A stretch of DNA of 64,000 nt from TK10-74A sp965217625 (GCA_965217625.1 OZ244557.1:2728001-2792000); one strand, 5' to 3'. Shown: positions 25,100 through 33,794, counted from the first letter of the stretch. Notes: generated from the sequence alone by a model not told the origin. Translations and numbers: made by a program.

Positions 25100-25109
25100 C
25101 TAGCGGCGC

Positions 25110-27188
25110 CTAGCCCGACCCGCCGCCCGACTTCGACGCCGCCACGACCTTCTCCGCGACGTGCGACGGCACCGGATCGTGGCGGGCGTAGGCGAACTCG
25201 TAGATGCCGCGGCCGCCCGTCATCGAGCGCAGGTCGGTGGCGTAGTGCAGTAGCTCCGCCATCGGGCCCTCGGCGCTGATCGTCGTGCCGCCGGCCTCGT
25301 TGGGCTCCAGCCCCTGCACGCGCGCGCGGCGGCTGTTGAGGTCGCTCATCACGTCGCCGGTGGCGCTCTCGGGGACGTGGATGCGCAGCGTCAGGATCGG
25401 CTCCAGCAGGATCGGGCGGGCGCCGTTGGTCGCTTCCTTGAGCGCTTGGCTGGCCGCCAGCTTGAACGCCATCTCGCTCGAATCGACGTCGTGGTGCTTG
25501 CCGTCGAACAGCACCACGCGCAGGTCGGTCAGCGGGTAGCGGGCCATCGCGCCGTTGGGCAGCGCCTCGACGACCCCCTTCTCGACCGCCGGGATGAACT
25601 GCCGCGGCACGTTCCCCCCCACGACTTCGTTGCCGAACTCGAAGCCCTCGCCGCGCGCCCGCGGCTCGACCCGCAGCGCCACCCGCGCGTATTGCCCGTG
25701 CCCGCCGGTCTGCTTCTTGTGCGTGTACTCGGCCTGGCCGCGCGCCGTGATCGTCTGCCGGTAGGGGATGCGACGGTCGTGCACGTCCACCTCGACCTTG
25801 AACTTGCGGCGCAGCGTCTCCGCCGCCAGGTTCACGTGCGACTCCCCCAGCCCGCTGAGGATCGTCTCGCCGGTCTGGGCGTCGCGCTCCATGTGCAGCG
25901 TGGGGTCCTCCTCGAGCAGGCGCTGCAGGCTGGGCCCCAGCCGGTCGACGTCGGCCTTGCTGATCGGCGTGATGGCGGCCGAGAAGACCGGCGCCGGGAT
26001 CGCGGGCCGGTCGATCGCGACCGGCGTCGCCTTGTCGGCCAGGGTGTCGAAGGTGTGCGTGGCGCTGAGTTTCGTTACCGCGCCGATGTCGCCCGCGACG
26101 ATCGCGCCGCTGTGCCGCAGTTCCTTGCCGAAGATGTTCGACAGGTTGGAGATGCGCTCGTCCGACTCGGTGCCGTGGTTGTAGAGGTGCGCGTCGGCGC
26201 GGATCGTACCGCTGAAGACGCGGAAGTACGTCAGCCGGCCCACGAACTCATCGGCGCTGGTCTTGAACACCAGCGCCGCCAGCGGCCCCGTCGGCTTGGT
26301 CGGCAGTTCGCGGCGCTCGCCCGTCACGGTGGCCGTCAGCGGCGGCGCCTCGAGCGGGCTGGGGAACTCGTCGCGGATGGCGCGCAGCAGCGGCATGGCG
26401 CCGATGTTGGCCGTGCCCGAGGCGCAGAAGATCGGGACCAGCGTGCCGCCGCGGATCGCGGCCGAGAGCCCGCTCTCGATCTCCTCGTCGCTCAGTTCCA
26501 AGTCCTCCAGGTACTTGAGCGTGAGGTCGTCGTCCGCCTCGGCGACGCGCTCCGTCAGCCCCTCGCGCGCCTCCTCGACGGCGTCCGCCAGATCCGCCGG
26601 CACGTCCGACGCGGTCTTGCCGTCGCCCAGGTAGGCCTTGCGATGCACCAGGTCGACCACGCCGCCGAAGTCGCCCTCCAGCCCGATCGGCAGCTGCACG
26701 GGGTGGCACTGCGGCCCCAGCTGGGCCTGGATCGCCGCGACCGTCTCGTCCCAGCGCGCGTTCTCGCGGTCCAGCCGGCTGACGACGATCGCCCGCGGCA
26801 TCCCGCGCTCCTCGGCGATGCGCCAGGCCGTGTCGGTGCCGACCTGCGGCCCGGCCGCCGCGTCGACCAGGATCAGCGCCGTGTCCGCCGCCGCCGCCCC
26901 CGCGATCAACTCGCCCACGAAGTCGGCGTAGCCGGGCGTGTCGATCAGGTTGATGCGCGTCGCGTCCTCGCCCGCGCCCAGGTCGATGGCAACGACGGCG
27001 GTGCTGCGGCTCATACCGCGCTTCTGCTCGTCGGGGTCGAAGTCGGCGACGGTCGTCCCGTCCTCGACGCGGCCCTGCCGGTTGATCGCGCCGGCCGTGA
27101 AGGCCAGCGCCTCGACCAGCGAGGTCTTCCCGGCGCCGCCGTGCGACATGAGAACTACGTTGCGGATTTGGGCCGTGCCGACACTCAC
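25110..27188 (-). CDS. elongation factor G-like translational GTPase (EF-G2 type)
   Basis: A 692-residue GTPase with the EF-G domain order: G domain (SHGGAGKTSLVEAL as G1, DTPGYADFVGEL as G3, SRLDREN in the G4 position), then domains II to V, including THKKQTGGHGQYARVA (domain IV) and the closing SMTGGRGIYEFAYARHDPVP. The G1 motif SHGGAGKTS and the SRLD variant in place of NKxD are characteristic of the EF-G-like paralogue group and differ from canonical FusA. It probably acts in translocation or ribosome recycling, or under stress. The GTG start follows AGGAGGG. TAGACT near 27231 (reverse strand) may be its -10. Confidence 0.88.
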   Translation of the reverse strand: MSVGTAQIRNVVLMSHGGAGKTSLVEALAFTAGAINRQGRVEDGTTVADFDPDEQKRGMSRSTAVVAIDLGAGEDATRINLIDTPGYADFVGELIAGAAAADTALILVDAAAGPQVGTDTAWRIAEERGMPRAIVVSRLDRENARWDETVAAIQAQLGPQCHPVQLPIGLEGDFGGVVDLVHRKAYLGDGKTASDVPADLADAVEEAREGLTERVAEADDDLTLKYLEDLELSDEEIESGLSAAIRGGTLVPIFCASGTANIGAMPLLRAIRDEFPSPLEAPPLTATVTGERRELPTKPTGPLAALVFKTSADEFVGRLTYFRVFSGTIRADAHLYNHGTESDERISNLSNIFGKELRHSGAIVAGDIGAVTKLSATHTFDTLADKATPVAIDRPAIPAPVFSAAITPISKADVDRLGPSLQRLLEEDPTLHMERDAQTGETILSGLGESHVNLAAETLRRKFKVEVDVHDRRIPYRQTITARGQAEYTHKKQTGGHGQYARVALRVEPRARGEGFEFGNEVVGGNVPRQFIPAVEKGVVEALPNGAMARYPLTDLRVVLFDGKHHDVDSSEMAFKLAASQALKEATNGARPILLEPILTLRIHVPESATGDVMSDLNSRRARVQGLEPNEAGGTTISAEGPMAELLHYATDLRSMTGGRGIYEFAYARHDPVPSHVAEKVVAASKSGGGSG

Positions 27189-27298
27189 GATGCAACCCTC
27201 CTGCGGTGCGTCCCGTCCTGGGGCGCCGCCAGTCTAGGGGAGGCCAAGGCAAGAAACGCCAGTGTAAGCCAGCCGCGCGGTCCAGGCCCCCCGCGCTG

Positions 27299-29035
27299 TC
27301 ACGCCGATCGCCGCTCCGCCCCGCGCGATCCGGGCGCGAGGTCGTGGATTTCCAGCTCCAGGGCGTCGTAGGCGCCGCCCTTGCGCAGGCTCCAGACGGC
27401 GTCCACCCGATCGCCGCGCTGCACCGGCGCCGCCCCCTGGCGGAACGCGATCGCGTTCCAGGTCCGGTCGCCGGCCCGCAGCCGCAGCTTCAGGTGGCTC
27501 GCGTCGGCCCCGACGCGTTTCGCGTCCACGACGCGCAGCCCCGTGCTGACGAACGTCGGCACGGGATTCCCCGCGCCGAACGGCGCCAGCCGTTGCAGCC
27601 ACGCGACCTGCGGCCCCGCCAGCCGGTCGAGCGAGATCTGCCCATCGACCTGCACCCGCGGATGCAGCGCCACGTCGGCCAGCCGCTCGCCCGCCAGCGC
27701 CGTGAGCGACGCCTGGATCGCCCCCAGCTCCGAGGTGCGCGCCGTGAAGCCGGCCGCCATGGCGTGGCCGCCGTGCTTGACGAACAGGTGGCCGCGGTCG
27801 CGCAGCGCCTGCGCGATGTCGAACTCGGGGATCGACCGGCAGGAGGCGCGCGCGGTGTCGGGCCCCTCCTCGCAGACGATCGCCGGGCGATGCCGCTCCT
27901 CCGCCAGCCGCCCCGCCACCAGCCCCACGATGCCCGACGAGATGCCCGGGTCCTGCACGAACGTGAGCGGCGCGTCGGCGGCGCCGTCGTCTTGCCCGGC
28001 CAGGGCCTGCGCGGCGCGCTGCATCGCGTCGGCGGTCATCTGCCGGCGCTGCAGGTTGAGCCGGTCCAGCTCCTGGGCCGCCGGGCGGGCGCGGTCGGGG
28101 TCCGTCTCGGTCAGCAGGTCGAAGGCCATCCGCGCGTGCGCCAGCCGCCCGGCGGCGTTGATCCGCGGCGCCAGCGCGAAGGCGATGCTGTCGGTGTCGA
28201 ACTCCCCCTCCCACAGCCCCGCGACATCGAGCAGCGCCCGCAGCCCCGGCCGCGTCGTCTCGCGGATCGCCGCCAGCCCGTCGCGCACCAGCGTGCGGTT
28301 CTCGCCCTCCAGCGGCACGACGTCGGCCACGGTGCTCAGCGTCGCCAGGTCCAGCCAGCGCGACGCCTCGGCCCGCTGCCCGAAGCGATCCAGGATCAGC
28401 GGCGCGATCCGATAGGCCAGGCCGCCCGTCGAGAGTTCCGTGAAGCCGTACGACGAGTCGGGCAGCCGGGGATTGATCGTCGCGAAGGCGTCCGGCGTCT
28501 CGGCCGGCACGCTGTGGTGATCGACGATGATCACGTCCTGCCCCAGCTCGCCCGCGAACTCGACCTCCGGGATCGCGGTGATGCCGAGGTCGGCGGTGAT
28601 CACCAGCGTCGCGTCGCGATCGCGGCGCAGTTGCGTCAGCGCCTCCGTGGTCAGGCCGTAGCCCTCCTGGAAGCGGTCGGGGATGTACGGCTCGACCTTC
28701 GCGCCGACGGCGCGCAGCGCCTCGGTCAGGATCGCCGTCGAGGTCACGCCGTCCACGTCGAAGTCGCCGAACACCGCGATCACTTCGCCGCGCCGCACCG
28801 CCTGCTCGATCCGATCCAGCGCCGGGCCGATGTCCGGCAACTGCGTCGCGTCGGGCGCGGGCGGCGGCGCGTCGAACAGGAAGGCGCGGGCGGCGGCGGC
28901 GTCGGCGACGCCGCGGCGGCGCAGCATCGAGGTCAGCCAGTCGGGGTAGGGCGTGCCGGGGATGGGCTGCAGTTCGTGCGGCTCGGGGATCACCCAGCGC
29001 CGGCCGCGATAGCTGTCGTGTCGCTCCCGCGGCAC
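27299..29035 (-). CDS. recJ: single-stranded-DNA-specific exonuclease RecJ
   Basis: A 578-residue DHH-family nuclease. RRWVIPEP opens it as in many RecJ proteins; motif I is FGDFDVDGVTSTAIL, motif II includes TADLGI, motif III is VDHHSVP, and the DHHA1 domain has KHGGHAMAAGFT, followed by an OB-like C-terminal domain. It degrades 5' single-stranded DNA in recombination and mismatch repair. The GTG start lies 5 bp after the fabF stop, so the two genes are one transcription unit. The C-terminus is about the standard length. Confidence 0.93.
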   Translation of the reverse strand: MPRERHDSYRGRRWVIPEPHELQPIPGTPYPDWLTSMLRRRGVADAAAARAFLFDAPPPAPDATQLPDIGPALDRIEQAVRRGEVIAVFGDFDVDGVTSTAILTEALRAVGAKVEPYIPDRFQEGYGLTTEALTQLRRDRDATLVITADLGITAIPEVEFAGELGQDVIIVDHHSVPAETPDAFATINPRLPDSSYGFTELSTGGLAYRIAPLILDRFGQRAEASRWLDLATLSTVADVVPLEGENRTLVRDGLAAIRETTRPGLRALLDVAGLWEGEFDTDSIAFALAPRINAAGRLAHARMAFDLLTETDPDRARPAAQELDRLNLQRRQMTADAMQRAAQALAGQDDGAADAPLTFVQDPGISSGIVGLVAGRLAEERHRPAIVCEEGPDTARASCRSIPEFDIAQALRDRGHLFVKHGGHAMAAGFTARTSELGAIQASLTALAGERLADVALHPRVQVDGQISLDRLAGPQVAWLQRLAPFGAGNPVPTFVSTGLRVVDAKRVGADASHLKLRLRAGDRTWNAIAFRQGAAPVQRGDRVDAVWSLRKGGAYDALELEIHDLAPGSRGAERRSA

Positions 29036-29040
29036 GGCCG

Positions 29041-30306
29041 CTACGGCTCCCAGCGGCTGAAGACCAGCACCGCGTTGTGGCCGCCGAAGCCGAACGAGTT
29101 GCTCATCGCGGTCTTCACGTCCACCTGCCGCCCGGTGTTGGCCACGTAGTCGAGGTCGCAGTCCGGGTCGGGGTGGCGGTAGTTGATCGTGGGCGGCACG
29201 ACGCCCGTCTCGACGGCCTTCAGGCAGGCGATGGCCTCAATCACGCCCGCCGCGCCCATCAGGTGCCCCGTCATCGACTTGGTCGACGAGATCGGCACCG
29301 CGTAGGCCGCCTCGCCGAAGACCTGCTTGATGGCGTGCGTCTCCACCCGGTCGTTGATCGGCGTCGACGTGCCGTGCGCGTTGATGTAGTCGATCTCGCT
29401 GGCCGCCAGGCCCGCCTGCTCGAGCGCGCGCCGCATCGCGCGGACGCCGCCGTCGCCGGTCGTCGTGGGCTGCGTGATGTGGTAGGCGTCGGCGACGTTG
29501 GCGTAGCCGCGCAGCTCGGCCAGGATCGTGGCCCCGCGCGCCACCGCGTGCTCGGCGCTCTCGAGCACCAGCGCGCCGCCGCCCTCGCCCAGCACGAAGC
29601 CGTCGCGCTCGCGGTCGAACGGGCGCGAGGCGTGCTCCGGGTCGGCGTTGTTGCGGCTCAGCGCCCGCGCCGCGTCGAAGCCCGAGACCGAGATCTCGCA
29701 CAACGGCGCCTCCGACCCGCCCGCGATCATGATGTCGGCGTCGCCGACGCGGATCGTCTGCGCGGCGATCCCGATCGAGTCGCTGGCGCTGGAGCAGGCG
29801 GAGGTCGGCGCGAGATTGGGGCCGCGCGCGTGCAGGAGGATGCTGACCTGCCCGCTGGCCATGTTGGGCAGCATCATCGGCACGAAGAACGGGCTCAGCC
29901 GGTCGGGCCCGCGGCGGTCCATGATCTCGAACCCGACGTTCGTGGTGGTGACGCCGCCGATCCCGGTGCCCATCATCACCCCGGCCCGCTCGCCGGCCGG
30001 CCCGTCCAACTCCAGCCCCGCCTGCCGCGCGGCCTGCAGGGCCGCCACCACGGCGAAGTGGCTGTAGCGGTCCATCCGCCGCGCCTCCTTGCGGCCGATG
30101 TAGTCGTGCGCGTTGAAGTCCGGCACCTGCGCGGCGAAGCGGACGCCCATGCGGTGCGGGTCGAAGACCGTGATCGGGCCCACGCCGTTGCGGCCGTTGA
30201 TCAGCCCCTCCCAGTAGTCGGCGACGCCCACGCCCAGCGGCGTCACGGCCCCCATGCCCGTCACCACGACTCGCGTCCGCTGTCGCTCGGTGATCCCGGC
30301 TGGCAT
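29041..30306 (-). CDS. fabF: beta-ketoacyl-ACP synthase II
   Basis: A 421-residue condensing enzyme of fatty-acid synthesis. RTRVVVTGMGAVTPLG is the N-terminal signature, the nucleophile lies in TSACSSASDSIG (Cys near residue 172), and the two catalytic histidines are in NAHGTSTPINDRVE and KSMTGHLMGAAG. The C-terminal NSFGFGGHNAVL is intact. The ATG at 30306 follows GGGAGGG; an upstream extension is Arg-rich shadow. TATCAT near 30340 (reverse strand) may be the -10. acpS and nnr lie just beyond, giving a loose lipid-related neighbourhood. Confidence 0.94.
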   Translation of the reverse strand: MPAGITERQRTRVVVTGMGAVTPLGVGVADYWEGLINGRNGVGPITVFDPHRMGVRFAAQVPDFNAHDYIGRKEARRMDRYSHFAVVAALQAARQAGLELDGPAGERAGVMMGTGIGGVTTTNVGFEIMDRRGPDRLSPFFVPMMLPNMASGQVSILLHARGPNLAPTSACSSASDSIGIAAQTIRVGDADIMIAGGSEAPLCEISVSGFDAARALSRNNADPEHASRPFDRERDGFVLGEGGGALVLESAEHAVARGATILAELRGYANVADAYHITQPTTTGDGGVRAMRRALEQAGLAASEIDYINAHGTSTPINDRVETHAIKQVFGEAAYAVPISSTKSMTGHLMGAAGVIEAIACLKAVETGVVPPTINYRHPDPDCDLDYVANTGRQVDVKTAMSNSFGFGGHNAVLVFSRWEP

Positions 30307-30485
30307 CCCCACTGGCCCTCCCCGGCGCTGCGCTGGCCGGGATGATACCACCCGCCGCCCGCCGCCGTGGACGTACCGCTGCCCGCCATGCCAGCGGGTC
30401 AACGAGGCGCACCGCGGATCGGCTGTGTCACGTGCAACCGGGTAAGGGGCTGGGACGATCGCCCCGGCGCCGGACGCGCCGCGCC

Positions 30486-30615
30486 CCCGGCGCTATGGTC
30501 GGGGGCGCTGGCGGGGCCGCCCGGATTCCTTTGGCGACGTGCGGGCTAAGGCCGAGAGAGCGAGCTAGCCCACCGGATCGTCGGGGCTGACAACCCCGGT
30601 TCCGCCAGCACTATA
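30486..30615 (-). ncRNA. candidate structured RNA upstream of fabF
   Basis: This lies inside a 366-bp gene-free stretch (30307-30672). On the minus strand TATAGT (30610-30615) precedes a region closed by an 8-bp long-range stem, GCTGGCGG (30609-30602) with CCGCCAGC (30514-30507). Inside it are two further helices: ACCGG...CCGGT enclosing GGGG...CCCC, and GGGCTA...TAGCCC. A strong 9-bp hairpin GCGCCCCCG...CGGGGGCGC follows (30513-30486). No ORF of credible composition covers it. It could be a small RNA with a terminator-like end or a distal leader of fabF. I cannot match it to a named family, and strand is uncertain because the stem is also possible on the + strand. Confidence 0.3.
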
Positions 30616-30672
30616 GCACGGGCGCGCAGGCGAACGCGGATCGCGGCCCGCCCCCTCATCGCGGCGGCGCGT

Positions 30673-32412
30673 CTATTGGGGCAGGGGCGGCAGGCCCGGC
30701 ATCGGCGGTCCGCCTCCGGGCATCTCCGTGCCGGGCAGGCCCCCGCCCGGCATCTCGGCGCCGGGCAGGCCCAGGCCCGCCAGTCCGCCCGCCGCGCCCG
30801 CCCCGAATCCGGCCGCCGGGTCGCCCCCGCCCATTCCCCCGCCCCCGAACGCGAGGCCGCCCCCCCGCGCCTCGATCGGCTCCTCCCCCGCCAGCGAGCG
30901 ACCCGCCAGCGCCAGCTCCCGCAGCACGTCGCCGGCCGTGGCGCCGGCGCTGCCCATCGACCGCGCCGCGCGCTCGCCCGCGTTGCCCTGCAGATAGACC
31001 GCCAGCGTCGCCGCGTCGAGCGGGGGCAGGCCCTGCGCCAGCAGGCCCGCCAGCGCGCCGGCCAGCACGTCGCCGGTGCCCGCCGTCGCCAGCGCCGCGT
31101 GCGCGATCGCGCTGACGCGCGTCGCGCCGTCCGCCGACGCCACCACGGTGTTCGCGCCCTTCAGCACGACCGTCGCGCCCCACGCCGCCGCCGACTCCTG
31201 CGCGATCGCCAGCCGCCCGCCCTGCACGGCGTCGATGTCGCGGGCGGTCAGCCGCGCCATCTCGCCGGGGTGCGGCGTCACGACCACGTTCGCCGGCAGG
31301 TCCGCGCTCCAGTCGCTCCCGGCCAGCGCGTTCAGCCCGTCGGCATCGACCACGACCCCGCGCAGCCCGCGCAGGCCCGGCGATCGCAGCAGCGCGCGGA
31401 CCAGCGCCACGCGGTCGTCGGCCTGCCCCAGCCCGGGGCCGATCAGCAGCGCGTCGCAGGGCGGCAGCGCCGCCTCGATGGTGGCGAGGTCGCCGGCGCC
31501 GTCGAGCGGCAGGTAGGTCACCTCGGGCATCGCCGGGACCAGCGCCGGGATCAGCGAGGCCGGCGTCGCCAGCGTCACCAGCCCGGCCCCCGCCCGGTAC
31601 GCCGCCGACGCCGCCAGGATCGCCGCGCCCGGGTAGGCCGCCGACCCCGCCACGACCAGCATCCGCCCGAACGTCCCCTTGTGCGACTGCGGCGGCCGCT
31701 CCGGCAGCAGCGCCTTCGCGTCGCGCCGCTCGACCAGCTCGACGGTCAGGTCGCCGGCCAACTCTTTGGGGATGCCGATGTCCACGGTCTGCACGTCGCC
31801 GGCCAGGCCCGCGCCCGGCTGCGTGTACAGCCCCACCTTCGGGTAGGCGAAGGTCACCGTCTCATCGGGCGCGACCGTCAGCGGGTCCGCGAGGCCGCTG
31901 TCGGGGTCGATGCCGGTGGGCAGGTCGACCGCGATCAGGCGCGGCCCCGCGCGCTGCGATCGCGCCGCCGCCAGCGCTTCGAGCATGCCCGCGAGCGCCC
32001 CCTCGATCGGCCGCGACCTGCCCGCGCCCAGCAGCGCGTCGACGATCAACTCGGCGCTGTTCAGCAGCGCGCGCAGCGCCTCCAGGTCGGCGTCGTCGTC
32101 GGCCACGCTGCCGCAGGGGATGCCGGCCTCCGCCGTCTGCGTCCACTGCGCGTCGTCGCGCGGGGCCAGCGCGTAGCAGCGCACCTGCGCGCCCCAGTCG
32201 GCCAGGCGCCGCGCCGCGACCAGCCCGTCGCCGCCGTTGTTGCCCGGCCCGACGAGCACCGCGATGCGGCGTCCCTCGAGCTGGCCCAGCTGCATCCAGG
32301 CCTCCTGCGCGACGGCCAGCCCGGCCGCCTCCATCAGCTCCTCGAGGCTGCCGCCGGCGGCGACCGCCGCCTGCTCGAGGGCTCGCATCTGCGCCGCCGT
32401 GACCAACTTCAC
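30673..32412 (-). CDS. nnr: bifunctional NAD(P)H-hydrate epimerase / ADP-dependent dehydratase
   Basis: A 579-residue fusion. The N-terminal YjeF_N epimerase domain has VGPGNNGGDGLVAARRL near residue 50 and DALLGAG. The C-terminal ribokinase-like dehydratase domain has KGTFGRMLVVAGS, IGPGLG, VTPHPGEMARL and TAGTGDVLAGALAGLLAQG. Together they repair hydrated NAD(P)H. The GTG at 32410-32412 overlaps the acpS stop (GTGA), matching the family start KLVTAAQMRALE. The last ~75 residues are an unusual low-complexity Gly/Pro/Met tail (GGGMGGGDPAAGFG, then PGAEMPGGGLPGTEMPGGG) with no counterpart in the family; it may be disordered or a sticky surface. Confidence 0.93.
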   Translation of the reverse strand: MKLVTAAQMRALEQAAVAAGGSLEELMEAAGLAVAQEAWMQLGQLEGRRIAVLVGPGNNGGDGLVAARRLADWGAQVRCYALAPRDDAQWTQTAEAGIPCGSVADDDADLEALRALLNSAELIVDALLGAGRSRPIEGALAGMLEALAAARSQRAGPRLIAVDLPTGIDPDSGLADPLTVAPDETVTFAYPKVGLYTQPGAGLAGDVQTVDIGIPKELAGDLTVELVERRDAKALLPERPPQSHKGTFGRMLVVAGSAAYPGAAILAASAAYRAGAGLVTLATPASLIPALVPAMPEVTYLPLDGAGDLATIEAALPPCDALLIGPGLGQADDRVALVRALLRSPGLRGLRGVVVDADGLNALAGSDWSADLPANVVVTPHPGEMARLTARDIDAVQGGRLAIAQESAAAWGATVVLKGANTVVASADGATRVSAIAHAALATAGTGDVLAGALAGLLAQGLPPLDAATLAVYLQGNAGERAARSMGSAGATAGDVLRELALAGRSLAGEEPIEARGGGLAFGGGGMGGGDPAAGFGAGAAGGLAGLGLPGAEMPGGGLPGTEMPGGGPPMPGLPPLPQ

Positions 32413-32828
32413 GCCACACTCTCCCTGCTGCCGATGGCGATCGCGAACGCGCACGCCATCGATCGTTCATGCGTCATGCTCACCTCGACCCGGCCGATGT
32501 CGAGCCGGTTGGCCCGCGCCCGGGCGCGGCCGTGCAGCACGACCACCGGCTTGCCGCGCGCGTTGGCCAGCACCTCGATCTCGCGCCAGCCCACGCCGCG
32601 CGCGCCCGTCCCCAGCGCCTTCATCACCGCCTCCTTGGCCGCGAAGCGCGCCGCCAGCTCGTGCATGCGGGCGCCGCAGTAGTCCTGCTCCCGCGCCGTA
32701 TAGATCCGATCGAGGAAGCGCGCCCCATGGCGACGGTGCACGTCGCGCACCCGCTCGACCTCGATCAGGTCGACGCCGCTGTGCACGACGGCGCCGTCGA
32801 TCGAATGGGCGAGTGCGGAGGCGTCCAT
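32409..32828 (-). CDS. acpS: holo-[acyl-carrier-protein] synthase
   Basis: A 139-residue phosphopantetheinyl transferase: VHSGVDLIEVERV (Mg-binding Asp), RFAAKEAVMKALGTG (catalytic Glu/Lys helix) and EVSMTHERSMACAFAIA at the end. It activates ACP for fatty-acid synthesis. The ATG at 32826-32828 was chosen over an upstream GTG because TAAACT (32837-32842, reverse strand) lies 8 nt before it, a leaderless arrangement that would exclude a longer start. It is divergent from folD, whose promoter has the same geometry, and overlaps nnr by GTGA. Confidence 0.92.
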   Translation of the reverse strand: MDASALAHSIDGAVVHSGVDLIEVERVRDVHRRHGARFLDRIYTAREQDYCGARMHELAARFAAKEAVMKALGTGARGVGWREIEVLANARGKPVVVLHGRARARANRLDIGRVEVSMTHERSMACAFAIAIGSRESVA

Positions 32829-32836
32829 GAGCGCGG

Positions 32837-32842
32837 AGTTTA
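32837..32842 (-). promoter_or_regulatory. leaderless-type -10 box of acpS
   Basis: TAAACT on the minus strand ends 8 nt before the acpS ATG, with no Shine-Dalgarno between. Confidence 0.45.
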
Positions 32843-32869
32843 CCACGGCCGCTCTGCGATCCCGGCGCT

Positions 32870-32897
32870 TTGTCCGCCCGTGGGCGGCCCATACGAT
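32870..32897 (+). promoter_or_regulatory. folD promoter, leaderless type
   Basis: TTGTCC (32870-32875), a 16-bp spacer and TACGAT (32892-32897), then 6 nt to the ATG at 32904. No Shine-Dalgarno is present. Confidence 0.55.
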
Positions 32898-32903
32898 GGC
32901 GGC

Positions 32904-33794
32904 ATGAGTGCGCGCATCATCGACGGGAAGGCCGTCGCGGACACGATCCGCGCCGAACTGCGCAAGGAAGTCGAGTCCTTGCGGGCCTCGGGCGTCGTCC
33001 CGCGCCTGGCCGTCATCCTCGCCGGCGACGACGCGGCCTCACTGTCGTACGTGACCGCCAAGCAGCGCGCCGCCGCCGACGTGGGCATCAGCGCCGACAT
33101 CCACCGCGTCGTCGCCGGCGACGACCCCTGCGGCGTCGAGGCCGACATCGCGGGCCTGATCGACGGCCTCAACGCCGACCCCGCCCTGCACGGCATGATC
33201 CTGCAACTCCCCGTCCCCGACGGCGTCGATGCCGACGGCCTGCTGCGCCGCATCGACCCGCGCAAGGACGTCGACGCGCTGCACCCCGAGAACCAGGGCC
33301 GCATCGTCATCGGGCAGGCGCGCTACTACCCGGCCACCCCGCACGGCGTGCAGCAACTGCTCGTGCGCGGCGGCGCCGACCCCGGCGGCAAGCACGTCGT
33401 CATCGTGGGGCGCTCGCGCCTCGTCGGGCTGCCGCTGGCCGCGATGCTGCTGCAGAAGCGCGCCGGCGCCAACGCCACCGTCACCGTCTGCCACACCGGC
33501 ACGCCCGACCTCGGCGCCGTCACCCGCACGGCCGACATCCTCGTCGCCGCCGCCGGTCAGCCCGCCATGATCACGGCCGAGATGGTCCGGCCGGGCGCCG
33601 TCGTCATCGACGTGGGCGTCAACCGCGTCGACGACCCCACCCGCAAGCGCGGCTACCGCCTCGCCGGCGACGTCGACTTCGATCGCGTCTGCGAGGTCGC
33701 CGGCGCGATCACCCCCGTCCCGGGCGGCGTCGGTCCCATGACCGTCACGATGCTGCTGGCCAACGTCGCCCGTGCCGCCCGCCTGAGCCGATAG
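32904..33794 (+). CDS. folD: bifunctional methylenetetrahydrofolate dehydrogenase / cyclohydrolase
   Basis: A 296-residue FolD. YVTAKQRAAADVG holds the catalytic Lys (Tyr-x3-Lys), followed by GMILQLPVPDGVD, PRKDVDALHPENQG, the NADP-binding HVVIVGRSRLVGLPLAAML and the closing TPVPGGVGPMTVTMLLAN. It interconverts one-carbon folates. The ATG at 32904 gives the standard N-terminus; the long upstream ORF in this frame is antisense of acpS. The promoter lies 6 nt upstream. The methyltransferase gene is convergent, ending 68 bp away. Confidence 0.95.
   Translation: MSARIIDGKAVADTIRAELRKEVESLRASGVVPRLAVILAGDDAASLSYVTAKQRAAADVGISADIHRVVAGDDPCGVEADIAGLIDGLNADPALHGMILQLPVPDGVDADGLLRRIDPRKDVDALHPENQGRIVIGQARYYPATPHGVQQLLVRGGADPGGKHVVIVGRSRLVGLPLAAMLLQKRAGANATVTVCHTGTPDLGAVTRTADILVAAAGQPAMITAEMVRPGAVVIDVGVNRVDDPTRKRGYRLAGDVDFDRVCEVAGAITPVPGGVGPMTVTMLLANVARAARLSR

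Noticed and set aside
30356..30545. Short + strand ORFs in the fabF-nnr interval
   Set aside because: Composition is shadow-like and there is no ribosome binding site; the segment is better described as non-coding with RNA structure.
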